From: AP-15 sp963733945
GTDB taxonomy: Bacteria > Pseudomonadota > Alphaproteobacteria > ATCC43930 > CGMCC-115725
DNA length: 64,000 nt
NCBI GenBank assembly: GCA_963733945.1
Contig: CAVTFD010000050.1
Span: forward strand, 1-64,000
Direction of reading: 5' to 3'
Part shown: positions 8,521 to 16,645 of the stretch, one piece after another
Layout: the number at the start of each line of letters is the position of its first letter
How positions within the stretch are numbered: position 1 is the first letter of the stretch
Notes under the pieces: model-generated
Databases searched by the model: none
Told to the model about the DNA's origin: nothing
What the model saw: only the letters and a program-made list of their open reading frames with translations
Translations under genes and position numbers: made by a program

Positions 8521-11232
8521 ATGTTGGCGCTGGGCCCTCTCGCTTTCGCCTCGCCTTGGCTGCTGGTAGCGTTGGCGGGGCTGCCGATTATCTGGTGGCT
8601 GCTGCGGGTGACGCCACCGGCGGCGCGCCGTATCGATTTCCCGGCCATCCGTCTATTGCTCGGGCTGGCGCCGCGCGACGAAACCCCGGCGCGGACCCCG
8701 CTCTGGCTGATTCTTCTGCGCATGGCGCTAGCCGCGCTGGTCATTGTCGCGGCGGCTCACCCGCTCCTGAACCCGCAGGCACTCCTCGCCGGAACCGGAC
8801 CAATCATTCTGGTCATCGATGATGGTTGGGCAGCGGCCCGCGATTGGCCGGTGCGGCAGGCCGCGCTCGACGATCTGCTGGCCGAGGCTGCACGCGAAAG
8901 CCGTCAGGTCGTCCTGGTCACCACCGCCCCGCCCGCCGGCGACACCGCATTGCCGCCGCTGGCGCCCCTCCGTGCCGTCGATGCCCGCGCCGCGATCGAC
9001 GTAATGCAGCCAAAGCCGTGGCCGGTCGATCGGCAGGCCGCGCTGGCCCGGCTGAAGGCGCTGGCTTTACCCGATATAAACGCCTCGATCTGGCTCAGCG
9101 ACGGCATTGCCGACAGCGGCGCAACCGCGCTGGCGGCGTATCTCGACGATTTGGGCAGCTTGCGCTACCTCGACGCAGGGCCGGGCGAGGCTCCGGTGCT
9201 GCTCGCCGCAGGCGATCGGGAGGCCAAGGATCTCAGCGTCGTGCTGCGGTCGCTGCTGGCGGCAAAACCGCGGCTCTACGAGGTGCGCGCGAGCGGTGCG
9301 GACGGCCGCTTGCTGACCCGCCGGGACGCGACTCTCGCGGCCGGTGCAAAGTCGGTCAAGGTCGAGCTGCCGATGCCGAGTGAACTCGGAAACCAGACGA
9401 CCCGCGTCGAGGTCGAGGATGGCCAATCGGCCGGCACCGTGCTTTTGCTTGACGAACGCTGGCGCCGCCGTCCGGTCGGGATCGTCGGGCCGCCGAACGG
9501 CAGCGCACAGCCGCTGCTCAGCGAGAATTTTTATCTGGAGCGGGCGCTGGGACCGTTCGCCGAAACTCGCCGCGGGCCGGTTGGCGATTTGCTGAAGCGC
9601 CAGCTGGCAGTGCTGATCTACTCGGATTCGGGACCGGATTCTCCGGCGGAGGCGGCGGCGGTCGACAACTGGATCAAGGCCGGCGGCCTGTTGCTGCGCT
9701 TCGCCGGGCCACACCTCGCCGAGCAGGACGACACGCTGTTGCCGGTGCGACTGCGCCGTGGCGGTCGCACGATAGGCGGCGCGATGTCGTGGGAGCAACC
9801 GGCAAAGCTCGCCCCGTTTGCCGCCGACAGCCCATTTGCCGGGCTGGCGATTCCGGCCGATGTGACAGTTTCGCGCCAGGTGCTGGCCGAGCCCGATATC
9901 GACCTCGCGGGCAAGACCTGGGCGCGGCTAGCCGACGGCACTCCGCTGGTGACCGCGGAAAAGCGTGGCCGCGGCTGGATCGTGTTGATGCACACGACGG
10001 CAAACGCCGATTGGTCCAATCTCGCGCTCTCCGGCTTGTTCGTCGAGATGCTGCGGCGGATTGTGGCGACCAGCCAAGGGGTGACAGCGGCGATCGAGGA
10101 CATGTTGCCGCCGATCGAGACGCTCGACGGACTTGGCCGGCAGCAGCGCCCCCCGGCGACGGCGCGCCCGATCCCCGGGAAAGAGATCGCTGCCGCAATC
10201 GTTTCGCCTCAACACCCGCCGGGCTTCTACGGAACGCAGGATTCGCGCCGCGCGCTCAATCTTTCGTCCGGGATCGGCGAATTAAAGGCGATTGCCGGCC
10301 TGCCTAGCGATATGCGGCGCGAGACCTTTGCCCGCGGCCGTGAAACCGATTTGCGCGCGCCGCTATTGACCGCCGCGCTGTTGCTGGCGCTCGCCGATCT
10401 GTTGATCGCCTACGCGCTGCGTGGCCTGTTGCGGCGGCGCCCGGCGCAAGTCGCGGGCATCTTTATTCTCGCGGCGCTCGCCTTCCCTGGGGCGCCGCGC
10501 GCTGACGACGCGTTCGTCGTGCGCGCCACGGCCGAGCTGCGCCTTGCTTATGTGCGCACCGGGGACGACGCAGTCGACGCGGAGAGCCGCGCCGGGCTCG
10601 TCGGCCTCAGTGATGTGCTCAATCGGCGGACCGCGGTCGAGACTGCCGACCCCCTCGCGATCGACATCGAAACCGACGAGCTGATCTTTTTCCCGCTACT
10701 CTATTGGCCCGTGACCGCCGACCAGCCGCCACCGTCACCGAGCGCGATCGAGCGCATCAACCGGTATATCGAGACCGGCGGCACGATCCTGTTCGATACC
10801 CGCAACGGCGACGAGCAGACGCCCGGCCCGTTTGGCGGGGCGGCGATTGCGGCGGAACGGCTGCGCCGGTTGACAGCGGGAATCAAGATGCCGTCTTTGG
10901 TGCCGATACCGCCCGACCATGTGCTGACCAAATCCTTTTATTTGATGCATGAGTTTCCCGGCCGCTGGGATGTCGGGACCCTTTGGGTCGAACCGGTCGA
11001 GAACCACGTCAATGACGGGGTTTCGAGCGTCATCGTCGGCGCCGATGATTGGGCCGGCGCCTGGGCAATCGATAAGGACGGCCGGCCGTTCTATGCGGTA
11101 GTGCCGGGCGGCGAAGAACAGCGCGAAATGGCGCTGCGCTTCGGCATCAATCTCGTCATGTACGTGCTGACCGGCAACTACAAAGCCGATCAGGTGCACG
11201 TGCCGGCGATCCTTGAGCGCCTCGGCCAATGA
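8521..11232 (+). CDS. BatA N-terminal / DUF4159 membrane protein
   Basis: A 903-residue inner-membrane protein. The N-terminus has the BatA-type pattern FASPWLLVALAGLPIIWWLL (first membrane segment) with a second segment near residues 60-80. A long soluble part follows, probably VWA-like and amidotransferase-like. Two more hydrophobic stretches lie at about 620-655, ahead of a DUF4159 domain from about residue 660 (RATAELRLAYVRTGDDAVD, DELIFFPLLYWPVT, GGTILFDTRNGD). DUF4159 is a glutamine-amidotransferase-like fold of unknown reaction. It overlaps the next gene by four bases (ATGA), so the two products are likely made together. The context with moxR and DUF58 suggests the membrane-anchored partner of the AAA+ machine. 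Confidence 0.88.
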   Translation: MLALGPLAFASPWLLVALAGLPIIWWLLRVTPPAARRIDFPAIRLLLGLAPRDETPARTPLWLILLRMALAALVIVAAAHPLLNPQALLAGTGPIILVIDDGWAAARDWPVRQAALDDLLAEAARESRQVVLVTTAPPAGDTALPPLAPLRAVDARAAIDVMQPKPWPVDRQAALARLKALALPDINASIWLSDGIADSGATALAAYLDDLGSLRYLDAGPGEAPVLLAAGDREAKDLSVVLRSLLAAKPRLYEVRASGADGRLLTRRDATLAAGAKSVKVELPMPSELGNQTTRVEVEDGQSAGTVLLLDERWRRRPVGIVGPPNGSAQPLLSENFYLERALGPFAETRRGPVGDLLKRQLAVLIYSDSGPDSPAEAAAVDNWIKAGGLLLRFAGPHLAEQDDTLLPVRLRRGGRTIGGAMSWEQPAKLAPFAADSPFAGLAIPADVTVSRQVLAEPDIDLAGKTWARLADGTPLVTAEKRGRGWIVLMHTTANADWSNLALSGLFVEMLRRIVATSQGVTAAIEDMLPPIETLDGLGRQQRPPATARPIPGKEIAAAIVSPQHPPGFYGTQDSRRALNLSSGIGELKAIAGLPSDMRRETFARGRETDLRAPLLTAALLLALADLLIAYALRGLLRRRPAQVAGIFILAALAFPGAPRADDAFVVRATAELRLAYVRTGDDAVDAESRAGLVGLSDVLNRRTAVETADPLAIDIETDELIFFPLLYWPVTADQPPPSPSAIERINRYIETGGTILFDTRNGDEQTPGPFGGAAIAAERLRRLTAGIKMPSLVPIPPDHVLTKSFYLMHEFPGRWDVGTLWVEPVENHVNDGVSSVIVGADDWAGAWAIDKDGRPFYAVVPGGEEQREMALRFGINLVMYVLTGNYKADQVHVPAILERLGQ

Positions 11233-13340
11233 GCGGCGGCGGCTTTACTCTCGCCGCAGCACCGCTGTTGCCGTGGCTGTTGCTGGCCCTGCTCGCTATG
11301 ACCGGCGCGCTCTGCCTCGGTTTCGGCATCCTGCGGCGGGCCCCGGGGCTGGGCTGGCGGGCCATCGCGATCGTTGTGCTGCTGGCTGCGCTCGTCAACC
11401 CGTCTCTGATCGAGGAGCAACGCGCGCCGCGGCGGGACGTCGCCATCGTCATCGTCGACAATTCGCCAAGCCAGAGTATTGGCGATCGGCGGCGGACGAC
11501 CGAGACGGCGCTGGCGGCGGTCAAGAAGCGCCTTGCCCGGGAGCCCGATCTCGATCTGCGGGTCATCCGGGCGGGGGCGCCGTTGCCGGGCGCCGGCGAC
11601 GAGGGAACCCGGTTGTTTGCGGCACTCGATCGGGCGATGTCGGATGTGCCGCGCCAGCGCCTCGCCGGGGTAGTCATGATCACCGACGGGGAGGTGCACG
11701 ATGTGCCGGCCGGTGATTCGAAAACGCTGGCACAAGTTGTCGGCGCGCCGCTGCATGTTCTGCTCTCCGGGCGGCCGGACGAGGGTGACCGGCGCCTCGT
11801 CGTGGCTCAGGCGCCGAGCTTCGGCCTCGTCGGCAAGCAGGTGCAGCTGACCGTCCGGGTCGAGGACCTGCCCGAAACCGCTGCTGAGAAGGCCGGCGAC
11901 GATCAGAACGAGGCGAGGGTGACCTGGCGCAAGGACGGCGGCGCCCGACAGCAACTGATGGTCCCGATCGGCCGCGACGTCCCGCTGACGGTCCCGATCG
12001 ACCACGGTGGTCCCAATGTGCTGGAGCTCGAGGTTGCGCCCGGCCCGCGCGAGCTGACGCTCGTCAACAACCGCGCCGTCGTCGTGGTCAACGGCGTGCG
12101 CGACCGCTTGCGGGTGCTGCTGGTTTCCGGCGAACCGCATGCCGGCGAGCGCGTTTGGCGCAACATCCTCAAGTCGGATCCGTCCGTCGATCTCGTTCAC
12201 TTCACGATCCTGCGCCCACCCGAGAAGCAGGACGGGACCCCGATCCGTGAGCTGTCTCTGATTGCCTTTCCAATTCGGGAGCTCTTCGACACCAAGCTCG
12301 ACGATTTCGACCTGATCATCTTCGATCGATATTCGCGGCCCGGAGTCATCCCGCAGGCCTATCTCGAAAACGTCGTGCGCTACGTGCGTAATGGCGGCGC
12401 CTTCCTCGAAGCCGCCGGCCCTAATTACGGCACGCCGATGAGCCTGTCGCGCACTCCCCTCGGGGCGATTTTGCCGGCCGAACCGACCGGGGAGGTCTAT
12501 GAAGAGGGGTTCAAACCGCAACTGACCGATGTCGGCCGGCGCGATCCGGTAACCGAAGAACTGCCGGGGGCGGGCCCTCCTGGTGTGGCGCCGAGCTGGG
12601 GGCGCTGGTTCCGCCAGGTCGATTCGCGGGTCCGTAACGGGGTGACGGTGATGACCGGCGACCGTGGCGACCCGCTCCTGGTTCTCGATCGTGTCGGCAA
12701 GGGACGGGTGGCGCAGCTCCTGTCGGACGAGATGTGGTTTTGGGCGCGTGGCTTCGAAGGCGGCGGCCCGCAGGCCGAGCTGTTGCGCCGACTCGCCTAT
12801 TGGCTGATGAAGGAGCCCGACCTCGAGGAAAACGACCTGCGCGCGGCGGTTGACGGCGACAGGCTGATCATCACGCGCCAATCGCTGGAGCCCGACGACC
12901 ATCCGGTCACAGTGACCGCCCCCGACGGGTCGAGCCGCAGCCTGAAGTTGACGCCGGAGCATGGCGGGCGCAGCGGTGGCAGTCTGGCGATCGATCAGAT
13001 GGGGCTTTACCGGGTGACCGATGGCATCCGCACCGCGCTCGCTGCGGCAGGGCCGCTCAATCCGATAGAGTTCGCCGACGTCCTGACGACGCCGGAAAAG
13101 CTGGCGCCGGTCGTCGCGGCGACTGGCGGCGGAATCTTCTGGGTCGGCTCGGGTAAGATCCCGGAAGTCCGCCGGGTTTCACCGGACCGGACCGCGGCTG
13201 GGAATAACTGGATGGGCTTCCGCGCGAATGGGGACTATACTGTGACCGGGCTTAGCGAGATCCCCCTGCTGCCGGCGGTCGCGGCCTTGCTGCTGATCGT
13301 CGGCGGGCTCGTCGCGGCATGGCGCGGTGAGGGAAGCTGA
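11229..13340 (+). CDS. VWA/amidotransferase-like membrane protein
   Basis: 703 residues with hydrophobic segments at about 7-27 and 38-55, a large soluble middle, and a final membrane segment near 675-697 followed by a short basic tail. After the second segment comes RRDVAIVIVDNSPSQS, a D-x-S-x-S arrangement like a VWA metal site, then AGVVMITDGEVHD, the second VWA hallmark. Further on, LIIFDRYSRPGVIPQAYLENV and GGAFLEAAGPNYG look like the class I glutamine-amidotransferase-like fold seen in related large moxR-operon proteins. The reaction, if any, is unknown. It ends the moxR block and is followed 32 bases later by psd. Confidence 0.8.
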   Translation: MSGGGFTLAAAPLLPWLLLALLAMTGALCLGFGILRRAPGLGWRAIAIVVLLAALVNPSLIEEQRAPRRDVAIVIVDNSPSQSIGDRRRTTETALAAVKKRLAREPDLDLRVIRAGAPLPGAGDEGTRLFAALDRAMSDVPRQRLAGVVMITDGEVHDVPAGDSKTLAQVVGAPLHVLLSGRPDEGDRRLVVAQAPSFGLVGKQVQLTVRVEDLPETAAEKAGDDQNEARVTWRKDGGARQQLMVPIGRDVPLTVPIDHGGPNVLELEVAPGPRELTLVNNRAVVVVNGVRDRLRVLLVSGEPHAGERVWRNILKSDPSVDLVHFTILRPPEKQDGTPIRELSLIAFPIRELFDTKLDDFDLIIFDRYSRPGVIPQAYLENVVRYVRNGGAFLEAAGPNYGTPMSLSRTPLGAILPAEPTGEVYEEGFKPQLTDVGRRDPVTEELPGAGPPGVAPSWGRWFRQVDSRVRNGVTVMTGDRGDPLLVLDRVGKGRVAQLLSDEMWFWARGFEGGGPQAELLRRLAYWLMKEPDLEENDLRAAVDGDRLIITRQSLEPDDHPVTVTAPDGSSRSLKLTPEHGGRSGGSLAIDQMGLYRVTDGIRTALAAAGPLNPIEFADVLTTPEKLAPVVAATGGGIFWVGSGKIPEVRRVSPDRTAAGNNWMGFRANGDYTVTGLSEIPLLPAVAALLLIVGGLVAAWRGEGS

Positions 13341-13372
13341 GCCGCCCCTGCCGGCCTCCCAGGTGGATTTTC

Positions 13373-14059
13373 GTGCTGAGAAGTGTTCTGGCGCCGCTGC
13401 ACCCGGACGGTCTCAAATTTGTCCTCGCGGTGGCGCTCGCCACGGTGCTGCTGTTTCTGCTTTGGACCCCCGCGGGGTGGGCGGCCGCGGTGGTTACGTT
13501 GTGGATGGTCTATTTTTTCCGCGACCCGTGGCGCGTCACCCCGACCCGAGAAGGGCTGCTGGTCAGCCCGGCCGATGGCATCGTTACGTCCGTGACCCTG
13601 GCGCGCCCGCCGCCCGAGCTCGAGATGGGCGACAGTGAGGTTGCCCGGATCGGCATTTTTTTGAACATTTTCGACGTCCACGTGACCCGCGCCCCGGTTG
13701 GCGGCCGGGTCGTGGCGTTGCGCTATACCAAAGGCCGCTTTGTCAATGCGAGCCATGAAGAGGCGAGCCTCAACAACGAGAGGATGGCGATTCGCGTTGC
13801 TCCGCCCGAGGGTCCTGAAATCGCCTATATGCAGGTCGCCGGTCTCGTCGCCCGCCGCATCGTCTGCGACCTGCGCGAGGGCCAGCGTATTGCGACCGGC
13901 CAACGGATGGGCATCATCCGCTTTGGCTCACGGGTCGATGTTTATTGTCCGCCACCTTATGTAACAATGGTGGTCGCAGGGCAGCGGATGGTGGGCGGGG
14001 AAACCATCCTCGCCGACCGCCTGGCGCAGGAGTTGCCGCGACAGGGGGTGGCGCATTGA
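13373..14059 (+). CDS. psd: Phosphatidylserine decarboxylase proenzyme
   Basis: Converts phosphatidylserine to phosphatidylethanolamine at the inner membrane. The 228-residue chain is the short form of the family. FFRDPWR and SPADG occur in the N-terminal half, and the self-cleavage motif is FGSRVDVY, with the G185/S186 bond cut so that S186 becomes the pyruvoyl group; beta chain 1-185, alpha chain 186-228. A hydrophobic pair at about residues 12-45 should anchor it. The GTG start at 13373 has AGGTGGA eight bases upstream. pssA, the preceding step in the pathway, follows 31 bases downstream, so the two steps are probably co-transcribed. Confidence 0.96.
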   Translation: MLRSVLAPLHPDGLKFVLAVALATVLLFLLWTPAGWAAAVVTLWMVYFFRDPWRVTPTREGLLVSPADGIVTSVTLARPPPELEMGDSEVARIGIFLNIFDVHVTRAPVGGRVVALRYTKGRFVNASHEEASLNNERMAIRVAPPEGPEIAYMQVAGLVARRIVCDLREGQRIATGQRMGIIRFGSRVDVYCPPPYVTMVVAGQRMVGGETILADRLAQELPRQGVAH

Positions 14060-14090
14060 GGAGAGAGGGCGCGGTGCGGGGAGCGGGGCA

Positions 14091-14966
14091 GTGAGAAGGC
14101 GATCGGGCCGAGTGCGGCGGCAGCGGGTGCATCGGCTCTCAGACCTGTCGTTCAACCGCATGGTCCCAAACATCCTGACCTTGCTGGCATTGTGCGCCGG
14201 GATGACCGCGATGCGCTTCGCGATGAGTGGCAATTTCGTCGGCGCCGTTTTTGCGATCATCGTCGCCGGCATCTTTGACGGTCTCGACGGACGAATCGCC
14301 CGACTGCTCAAATCAACCTCGAGCTTTGGCGCCGAACTCGACAGCCTGTCGGATTTCGTCAGCTTCGGCGTGGCGCCGGCTACGGTGCTCTATATGTGGA
14401 CGATGTCGACTTTGCACGGTCTCGGCTGGGCGATCGTGCTGTTCTATGCCGTCTGTTGTGCCCTGCGCCTCGCCCGCTTCAACGCCGAAGCCGGCAGCGA
14501 TCGGCCGGCCTACGCCGCGCCGTTTTTCAGCGGTGTGCCGGCCCCCGGTGGCGCCGGGCTCGTTATGGTGCCCATGTTTCTGAGCTTCGAGTGGGGGGAT
14601 TGGCTGTTCCGCTCGCCCTATCTGAACGCGGTGACTGTGACCGGCGTGGCCCTGTTGATGGTCAGCAAGGTGCCGACCGTGTCATTGAAACGGATCCGCA
14701 TTCCCCATGACCTGGTCGTGCCGACATTGCTCGGCATCGGCATACTGGCCGCCTTTGTCACGACGGCGCCGTGGCCGACCTTGACCGCGATCGGCGTCGT
14801 CTATGTCGGCTCGATGCCGCTGACGATCCGCGCCTATTACCGGCTGCGGCGGGTTGCGGCGGCACGGCGGAGCGAAGCGGCCGAGACCGCCGCGCTGGCC
14901 CCTCCGCCCGTTCCCGGCTATCCGCTGAGTGGGGACGAGACACCCGCCAGCCAGTGGCGGCATTGA
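14091..14966 (+). CDS. pssA: CDP-diacylglycerol--serine O-phosphatidyltransferase
   Basis: Makes phosphatidylserine from CDP-diacylglycerol and serine; its product feeds the adjacent Psd. The CDP-alcohol phosphotransferase signature DGRIAR-x8-G-x3-D-x3-D is complete at residues 66-88 (D66, G80, D84, D88). The protein has multiple membrane segments and ends with a polar proline-rich tail; 291 residues is a normal size. The start is GTG at 14091 with GAGCGGGG just before it; LSDLSFNRMVPNILTLLALC follows, as expected for the family N-terminus. It may be transcribed from upstream of psd or the moxR block. Confidence 0.96.
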   Translation: MRRRSGRVRRQRVHRLSDLSFNRMVPNILTLLALCAGMTAMRFAMSGNFVGAVFAIIVAGIFDGLDGRIARLLKSTSSFGAELDSLSDFVSFGVAPATVLYMWTMSTLHGLGWAIVLFYAVCCALRLARFNAEAGSDRPAYAAPFFSGVPAPGGAGLVMVPMFLSFEWGDWLFRSPYLNAVTVTGVALLMVSKVPTVSLKRIRIPHDLVVPTLLGIGILAAFVTTAPWPTLTAIGVVYVGSMPLTIRAYYRLRRVAAARRSEAAETAALAPPPVPGYPLSGDETPASQWRH

Positions 14967-14987
14967 CCACGCCGGCCGGCCAGGCGG

Positions 14988-15016
14988 TTGTTTGACGCCC
15001 GCTTACCCTTTAATTT
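14988..15016 (+). promoter_or_regulatory. Sigma-70-like promoter for the cupin gene
   Basis: TTGTTT at 14988-14993 and TAATTT at 15011-15016 are separated by 17 bases, in an otherwise GC-rich gap. The predicted transcript would begin near 15023, at or inside a perfect hairpin (GCGGTC-GCGA-GACCGC, 15020-15035) with a GNRA-type loop. The ribosome site GGAAGGAG (15043-15050) and ATG at 15061 follow. Inferred from sequence only. Confidence 0.4.
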
Positions 15017-15060
15017 TGAGCGGTCGCGAGACCGCCGTCACTGGAAGGAGCCCACAGTCA

Positions 15061-15485
15061 TGCCAGTAAAAGCCGGAGTTATTCGCGCCGGGGCGCGCAC
15101 TACGAGGCGAGGCGCCGCCGAGACCTTCACCGGCGTCGTGTTCCAGGATCCGGTAATCACCGCTGAGGCGCCGTCGCGCCTGGGAGGTTCGGTCGTTACG
15201 TTCACGCCGGGCGCACGGACCGCTTGGCACTCTCACCCGGTTGGTCAAACTCTTTTCTGTTTGTCCGGGGTCGGCCGCATTTGCTTCAAGGGCGAGAAGC
15301 CGCAAGCACTAAACCCCGGCGACACGGTCAATATCCCGCCGGATACGATGCACTGGCACGGCGCCTCGCCCGATCGCCTGTTCTCGCATCTGGCGCTGTC
15401 GGAAGCCGGCGAGCAAGGCCAGGGCACCAGCTGGGGCGAGCACGTCAGCGACGCCGAGTACACGGCGTCGGCGACCGGGGGCTGA
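15061..15485 (+). CDS. Single-domain cupin protein
   Basis: A 141-residue double-stranded beta-helix protein. Cupin motif 1 is visible as AWHSHPVGQTLFCLSG (H57, H59, Q63) and motif 2 as NPGDTVNIPPDTMHWHGA (H98, H100), consistent with one bound divalent metal. Proteins of this type include carboxymuconolactone-decarboxylase-linked cupins and (R)-mandelonitrile-lyase-like enzymes, but the substrate cannot be told from sequence. The start is fixed by GGAAGGAG ten bases before the ATG at 15061; a longer frame upstream lacks such a site. It has its own likely promoter and stands alone between pssA and a convergent epimerase. Confidence 0.88.
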
Positions 15486-15533
15486 AGTAAAGAGGCCGAG
15501 AAACCCCCTCACCCTCCTGCGGCGCGGGCGCCT

Positions 15534-15559
15534 CCCTCTCCCGGCGGGCTGGGAGAGGG
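15534..15559. terminator. Strong hairpin between convergent genes (REP-like)
   Basis: CCCTCTCCC at 15534-15542 and GGGAGAGGG at 15551-15559 form a perfect nine-pair stem with an eight-base loop, flanked by CCCTCACCCT and TTCGGGCGAGGGG. It lies between the ends of the convergent cupin and epimerase genes. It lacks a T-run, so it is either a bidirectional stop-and-stabilise structure or simply a copy of the widespread GGGAGAGGGTGAGGG repeat, also hinted at near 8430-8505. Confidence 0.55.
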
Positions 15560-15578
15560 TTCGGGCGAGGGGCAGCCG

Positions 15579-16520
15579 CTACCGGTCGGCGATCAGGGGC
15601 AGGCCTTCTTCGCGGCGCACTTCGTTGATGATCTGCAATACGCGCTCGCGATAGGGGCGGTACTGCACGCCGAACTCCTGAACGAGGCGGCTGTTGTCGA
15701 TCAGGTAGTTGCCGGAAAGCTCCTTGCCGCCGGTGTCCTTGTCGAAGGTGATCTTGGCGCCGGGCAGGAACTCGCGCACCATGTCGGCGATCTCACCGAG
15801 GCTGATCGCGATCCCGCCGGTGTTGTAGACCCAGTTTTTCGGCTTATCGGTCATGATCACCCGGGCAAAGATCTCCGCGATCTCATCGACATGGACCGGG
15901 CAGCGCATCGCGTCTTTGTAGGGAAACGAAACTGCCTTTCCGCGCGCCGGATCGGTGATGCAAAAGACATGGTCGACCGAGCCGACGATCTTGTCGTTGC
16001 CGGTGACGTTAGCCGGGCGGATTGCGGTGATCTCCATGCCGTGTTTCTCGCGGTAATCCTGCGCCTGCCATTCGTTGAAGATCTTGTGCATCGCGTATTG
16101 GACGTGGCCGTGGCGGAAATCGTCCTCGGTCACCACGCGGTCGCCGTAATGCTTCTGCTCGCCGCTGACCGCCAATGAGCTGGCATAGGCGACGCGATTG
16201 ACGCCGCACAAATGCGCTGCCTCAAAGCAATTATCCATGCCGAGGATGTTGAGCTTGAACGCGGCATGCGGCGGGTGCTCACTGCCGAGGTAATAGGCGA
16301 GGTTGACGACCCGCGTCGGCTTCGCCGTCGCCATCACCGACGTCACGTCGTCGAACTGCGCGACATCGCCGCGTACAACGCGGACCTGCTTGCCGAGACC
16401 CTCGTAATTGGCGGTGGCCGGATTGATGTCCATGCAGACGATTTCTTCGCCGCGTGCCGCCAATAGCGGTATGAGCCGGCGGCCGATGAAACCGGTGCCG
16501 CCGATGATTAGCGTCGACAT
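15579..16520 (-). CDS. NAD-dependent epimerase/dehydratase family protein
   Basis: An extended short-chain dehydrogenase of 313 residues. The N-terminal dinucleotide site is LIIGGTGFIGRRL and the acidic residue after strand two (MDIN) suggests NAD rather than NADP. The catalytic pair is in QYAMHKIFNE (Tyr-x3-Lys), with a serine in ASSLAVSG. Typical substrates are nucleotide sugars, but this subgroup is diverse and no sugar genes lie nearby. The start at 16520 is chosen because GGGAGGAAAAGCT precedes that ATG; five codons more upstream are possible. It is divergent from the amidohydrolase gene across a 125-base gap. Confidence 0.85.
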   Translation of the reverse strand: MSTLIIGGTGFIGRRLIPLLAARGEEIVCMDINPATANYEGLGKQVRVVRGDVAQFDDVTSVMATAKPTRVVNLAYYLGSEHPPHAAFKLNILGMDNCFEAAHLCGVNRVAYASSLAVSGEQKHYGDRVVTEDDFRHGHVQYAMHKIFNEWQAQDYREKHGMEITAIRPANVTGNDKIVGSVDHVFCITDPARGKAVSFPYKDAMRCPVHVDEIAEIFARVIMTDKPKNWVYNTGGIAISLGEIADMVREFLPGAKITFDKDTGGKELSGNYLIDNSRLVQEFGVQYRPYRERVLQIINEVRREEGLPLIADR

Positions 16521-16645
16521 AGCTTTTCCTCCCACGGGATGCCTGCCGCGACGTTAGTCGCCGCCCGGCGGTTGGGCAAGGAGCCGGCTTCCGCATATCT
16601 GGTATCCGGCCTAAGCTTGAGCGGGCAACGAGGGAACGTCGGTCG

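Noticed and set aside
11190..12962. A 590-codon minus-strand frame opposite the VWA-like gene
   Set aside because: Antisense to a gene with clear membrane and VWA motifs; its composition is that of a shadow frame and it has no ribosome site.
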